Positions 59,689-64,000 of a stretch of 64,000 bases of DNA are shown here, piece after piece; the stretch's first letter is position 1, and each line of letters starts with the position of its first letter. The notes under the pieces were generated by a model that saw nothing but the letters and a program-made list of their open reading frames with translations, was not told the origin of the DNA and did no database searches. The translations under genes were made by a program, and so were the position numbers. This DNA comes from Plazaster borealis. Taxonomy: Eukaryota; Echinodermata; Asteroidea; Forcipulatida; Labidiasteridae. The stretch spans positions 248,001 to 312,000 of the forward strand of contig JAJGQC010000683.1 of NCBI GenBank assembly GCA_021014325.1, written 5' to 3'.

Positions 59689-60380
59689 CTGCGACTGGAG
59701 GATCCGGTGCCAGTGGGCATTGTTACAATTCGCGCCTTGCTCTGTGGGCAGTGAAGCGGTCTGGTGATTTTATAATAATTATTGTTCAGCCAGACCATCC
59801 GAAAAGTTCCCCCTTCACGCAGTTACTGTTGTTCTTATTCTTAATATAAACGAAATATGGGAGTGTAATCGATGAAAAAGCATTAGAGTAAGTTGAGTAG
59901 TAAAAAAATAATGTGAGCCAAGCCCTTGAAGTGATACTCATTCAGTGTACCGATTGTTTTCGAGAAGATAATTTATAAGGACCAAACCAAGACAATAGAA
60001 TGCCAATCCCAAACACAGGATGGATAAAAATATAGTATCAATTTTCAAAAGACAACGAATGAATGAATGAATGAATGGGCGAGCGGGGTGAAAGTCACCC
60101 ACTGAAAAAGAAGAGGGGGGAGGGAGGGAGGTAGGTACAGAGAAAAACTGTTAGGGAAAAACTCTTATGATAACAGTTTACAGTTATAATAGGTCAAACT
60201 GCACACAGAGAAAATTCATCCCTTGGGGCCATATTTATCATAGGAAACTTGTTATCTATTTTACTATAGTTGAGGAGGCTTACTTATTTCATGGGATATC
60301 TTGTTTTGCTGCGTAGTTATGATTTATTATATTATTTAAGGAAATAAAACAGAGAACGATGACACTGGGCATGATTAAAA

Positions 60381-60418
60381 TCTCTTTCAAGAAGTGGTGG
60401 GTGGCTCTGAAAAGAGCC
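60381..60418 (-). promoter_or_regulatory. H3 3' stem-loop and downstream element, unit F
   Basis: Canonical stem-loop, then CTTGAAAGAGA. Confidence 0.95.
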
Positions 60419-60444
60419 GTTTTGTTTTGTAGAAACGAGTTTTC

Positions 60445-60864
<420 letters not shown>

Positions 60865-61610
60865 TTACTGTTTTCAAAGTTGTGGTCCAATTCCCGAGCA
60901 GCTCTTCTTAAAGGATTGGGATGTCCGTTGAAGGATCGCCTCTGACAAAGGCGGGGGGACGCGATTGGCCCAGTGGCCATGCCGGGCAATCCCGCCAGAA
61001 CCGCTTGAGTGGTCATCATCGGGGCCCAATTTTTACATGGAGGTGCCTATAAGCACAGGGAAAAACGAAGCTAGCACAAAATGAACATGCTTAACAGAAT
61101 ACGGATACCGGCCCTATCATTATTGCCTCAGAAGAAACTTGTTGAGGGCGAAAAGAACAAGAGAGAGAGAAAGGAAAAAACAAAAAAGAATGCGGGAAGG
61201 TCTTGTAAACAGATACCACTCTTTAACCAAAACAACTTGCTTGAAAAATACGCGACTTGTGAAAAAAAAAAACCACCAAGACAAGCAAACGAATAAAAGC
61301 CCGTTGCCCCCCCCCCCGCCCCTCTCCCAAAAACACAACTATTATAGACGGTTAGGTTTCCTTCCTTCGCTTGTAAACAAGAAATAGCTTTAGCTGCTAG
61401 ACGTCTAACGTTCTGAATGGTTTGTAGTTTGTTTGTTTTTTAACTTTTTATACGATTGATGCCTGTTATGAACAGTGAGCGAGCGAGTGAGTGAGTGACC
61501 CAAAGTGTTTTGAACTTTATATAATTTGTTTTTAAACTTAATGTAAACAATAATTTACGACAACAAATAAAAGGAGGAAGTGATTTTAGGAAACGAAAAG
61601 ACAAGCTGTA

Positions 61611-61649
61611 TCTCTCTTTTTTGAACTTGTGGTGGCTCTGAAAAGAGCC
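61611..61649 (-). promoter_or_regulatory. H4 3' stem-loop and downstream element, unit F
   Basis: Canonical stem-loop, then AAAAAAGAGAGA. Confidence 0.95.
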
Positions 61650-61677
61650 GTTGTTTTCAATGTGGGACGGTTACTGC

Positions 61678-61988
<311 letters not shown>

Positions 61989-62225
61989 AGTTGTGCAGAG
62001 CAGAGAGTAGTATACACAAGGAAAATAGTTGTACTAGCTGACGAGAGCGAATGACTCGACACCTGCCCAAGCTAGACTATTTTGTTCGGGCGTTGCGGAC
62101 GTGAACGTCAGACAGAACCACCCATCCATGATTTGTTGACAAACAAAACAAACTCGAAGACCAACTCAAAACCACAGTTGAATAACAAACCTGACTTTTG
62201 TTTATTTATTTTCCCCCGGAGGGGA

Positions 62226-62414
62226 GTGTGGGCCGATCCCGGCAATAGTGCAAAACCGGGCCAACCCGTGGCCAGGACGGGGCAAGCCCCTCTTCCAAGG
62301 CCGATCATCAAAAATCAGATTAATATACTTGCTGCTCAATGAACAGCATTTCAGATATTATTCTGAAAAGAACAGATACTACACATGATCTTAGCCAAAA
62401 GGCCGAGAAGCGAT
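62226..62414 (-). ncRNA. U2: U2 snRNA, complete, unit F
   Basis: 189 bases, the same as the copy at 51073-51261. Confidence 0.95.
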
Positions 62415-63224
62415 ACTTACAAAAATTCTCTCAAGAACAATGCAGCCTCCGACATGACACGAATCACACGAGATGCAATGGTGTCACAAGAGGGCGCTGT
62501 TACTTTTTTGACATCTCGCTGCACACGGGGAACATTCGGGGGGCGAAATATAGATCAAATCTGACCAGATGCAAAGCAAGCACATGCCAGAAAACTGAAA
62601 TACAACCATGTGTTAACGCATGCTATACGCAAGTACATGTGTATTCTAAGTTTATGTTGACATTGTACAGTGTTGCCTGGGTGGGGAGTGTTCGTCGCGC
62701 GTTTGTTTATTTTTAATTTTGCGCGCGTTAAGACAATGGCATTGTAAACGCGCAAAACACAACAATAGTACTCGCTCATTACGCATAACACTGTACATAG
62801 AAACAGCGTGACTGTACTGTGTGCAGGATACGTATACACACACACACACACACACACCGACATAGTCGCTACAGTACAGACGGTTCGCAACTTTTTAGGA
62901 GAAAGGTATACTGGAGAAATCAAAACAGCGGGATGGAGGAAAGAAAGGGGGAAAATAGAAAGATTATTATAATATAAATAGAGAATACAGCATCTCTCCG
63001 GACGTTATTTTCACATTGTTTAATCTTGAATCATTTTAGCAGTTTATAACTGGTAAGCAATGTCATCGCACCAAACTTTAATTTTCGCTTGTTCGTTCTG
63101 AATTTTTATTTATAAACCCGCTTGTTAATGTTTTGAAAGAAAAACCAATGGGATGAAAATGGAGTCATATACCGAAAGAAAAGAAAGGAAATACATTTAA
63201 TTACAAACGCAATCATGTTTAGAG

Positions 63225-63261
63225 TCTCTCTTTGGATTTATGTGGTGGCTCCGTAAGAGCC
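63225..63261 (-). promoter_or_regulatory. H2A 3' stem-loop (15-nt variant) and downstream element, unit G
   Basis: GGCTCTTACGGAGCC, then CCAAAGAGAGA. Confidence 0.85.
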
Positions 63262-63292
63262 GTTTGGTTTGGCAGTCTAGCAAGATCTAAAT

Positions 63293-63748
<456 letters not shown>

Positions 63749-63916
63749 TCAGGGGGGTACTTATGGCGTTCTGGGGGATCCTCAATGCACCAATCAGGTT
63801 TCTCCTCGCATGGACGCGCCCGGGTTCAGCGGAGCATCCTCGGCGGGGTCGACCAGCGGCAGCACGCACGCTGGTCGAGGAATAATTACTGTGGTGGTTC
63901 CACTAACCACGGAAAC

Positions 63917-63998
63917 AAAAAGAAGAAGAAGAAGAAGAAGAAGAAGAAGAAGAAGAAAAGGAAGAAGAAGAAGAAGAACAACAACAACAACAACAAAA
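63917..63998. repeat. (AAG)n(AAC)n microsatellite, unit G
   Basis: Runs to the end of the window. Confidence 0.95.
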
Positions 63999-64000
63999 CC

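Overview
The window is animal nuclear DNA, most likely from a marine deuterostome invertebrate. All histone genes are intronless, replication-dependent metazoan types: they end in the 3' stem-loop and a U7-binding purine element instead of a poly(A) signal. The H2B tail (ending T-K-Y-T-T-S-K) and the H2A start ([10 protein letters not shown]) look echinoderm-like, closest to my memory of starfish and sea urchin proteins. That placement is an inference.

Bases 1-12,400 are the left flank of a gene array. They hold a frameshifted single-exon class A GPCR, a long stretch without genes containing a TCTCGCGAGA promoter-type motif and one possible exon, a Penelope-like RT fragment, and two 3'-truncated copies of one Tx1-clade non-LTR retrotransposon. 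Between those copies lies a large palindromic (foldback) element that itself contains a Harbinger-like MITE.

Bases 12,400-64,000 are a tandem array, all on the minus strand, with a basic unit of about 5.4-5.6 kb. In the direction of transcription the order is U2 snRNA, H4, H3, H2B, H2A. I label the units A to G by coordinate. A has lost H2A and G is cut by the window end. No unit has H1. Histone H2B is open in all six copies. H2A, H3 and H4 are open in some copies and carry one- or two-base indels in homopolymer runs in others. This may be residual long-read error, copy decay, or both.

The most striking feature is that the U2 genes at the left of the array are each interrupted, at or near the branch-point-pairing sequence GUAGUA, by a different non-LTR retrotransposon. 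These are: a decayed Tx1-clade element (8,838-12,387); an ORF1-only element with no reverse transcriptase (20,851-22,679); a Utopia/NeSL-type element with zinc fingers and a restriction-like endonuclease, flanked by a 21-bp target duplication (28,058-33,829); and a Keno-like Tx1-clade element with both ORFs open (39,258-45,826). The next three U2 genes (units D/E, E/F, F/G) are complete. A CR1/L2-type element with a 2A-like NPGP motif is inserted between H3 and H4 of unit A.

Functionally, the array would supply core histones (nucleosome assembly in S phase) and U2 snRNA (branch-point recognition in splicing) from one co-amplified unit. The U2 gene also serves as a shared landing site for sequence-specific retrotransposons. 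Units E and F share a 179-bp insertion and a point change, so they descend from a recent duplication. Damage is concentrated at the left edge of the array.
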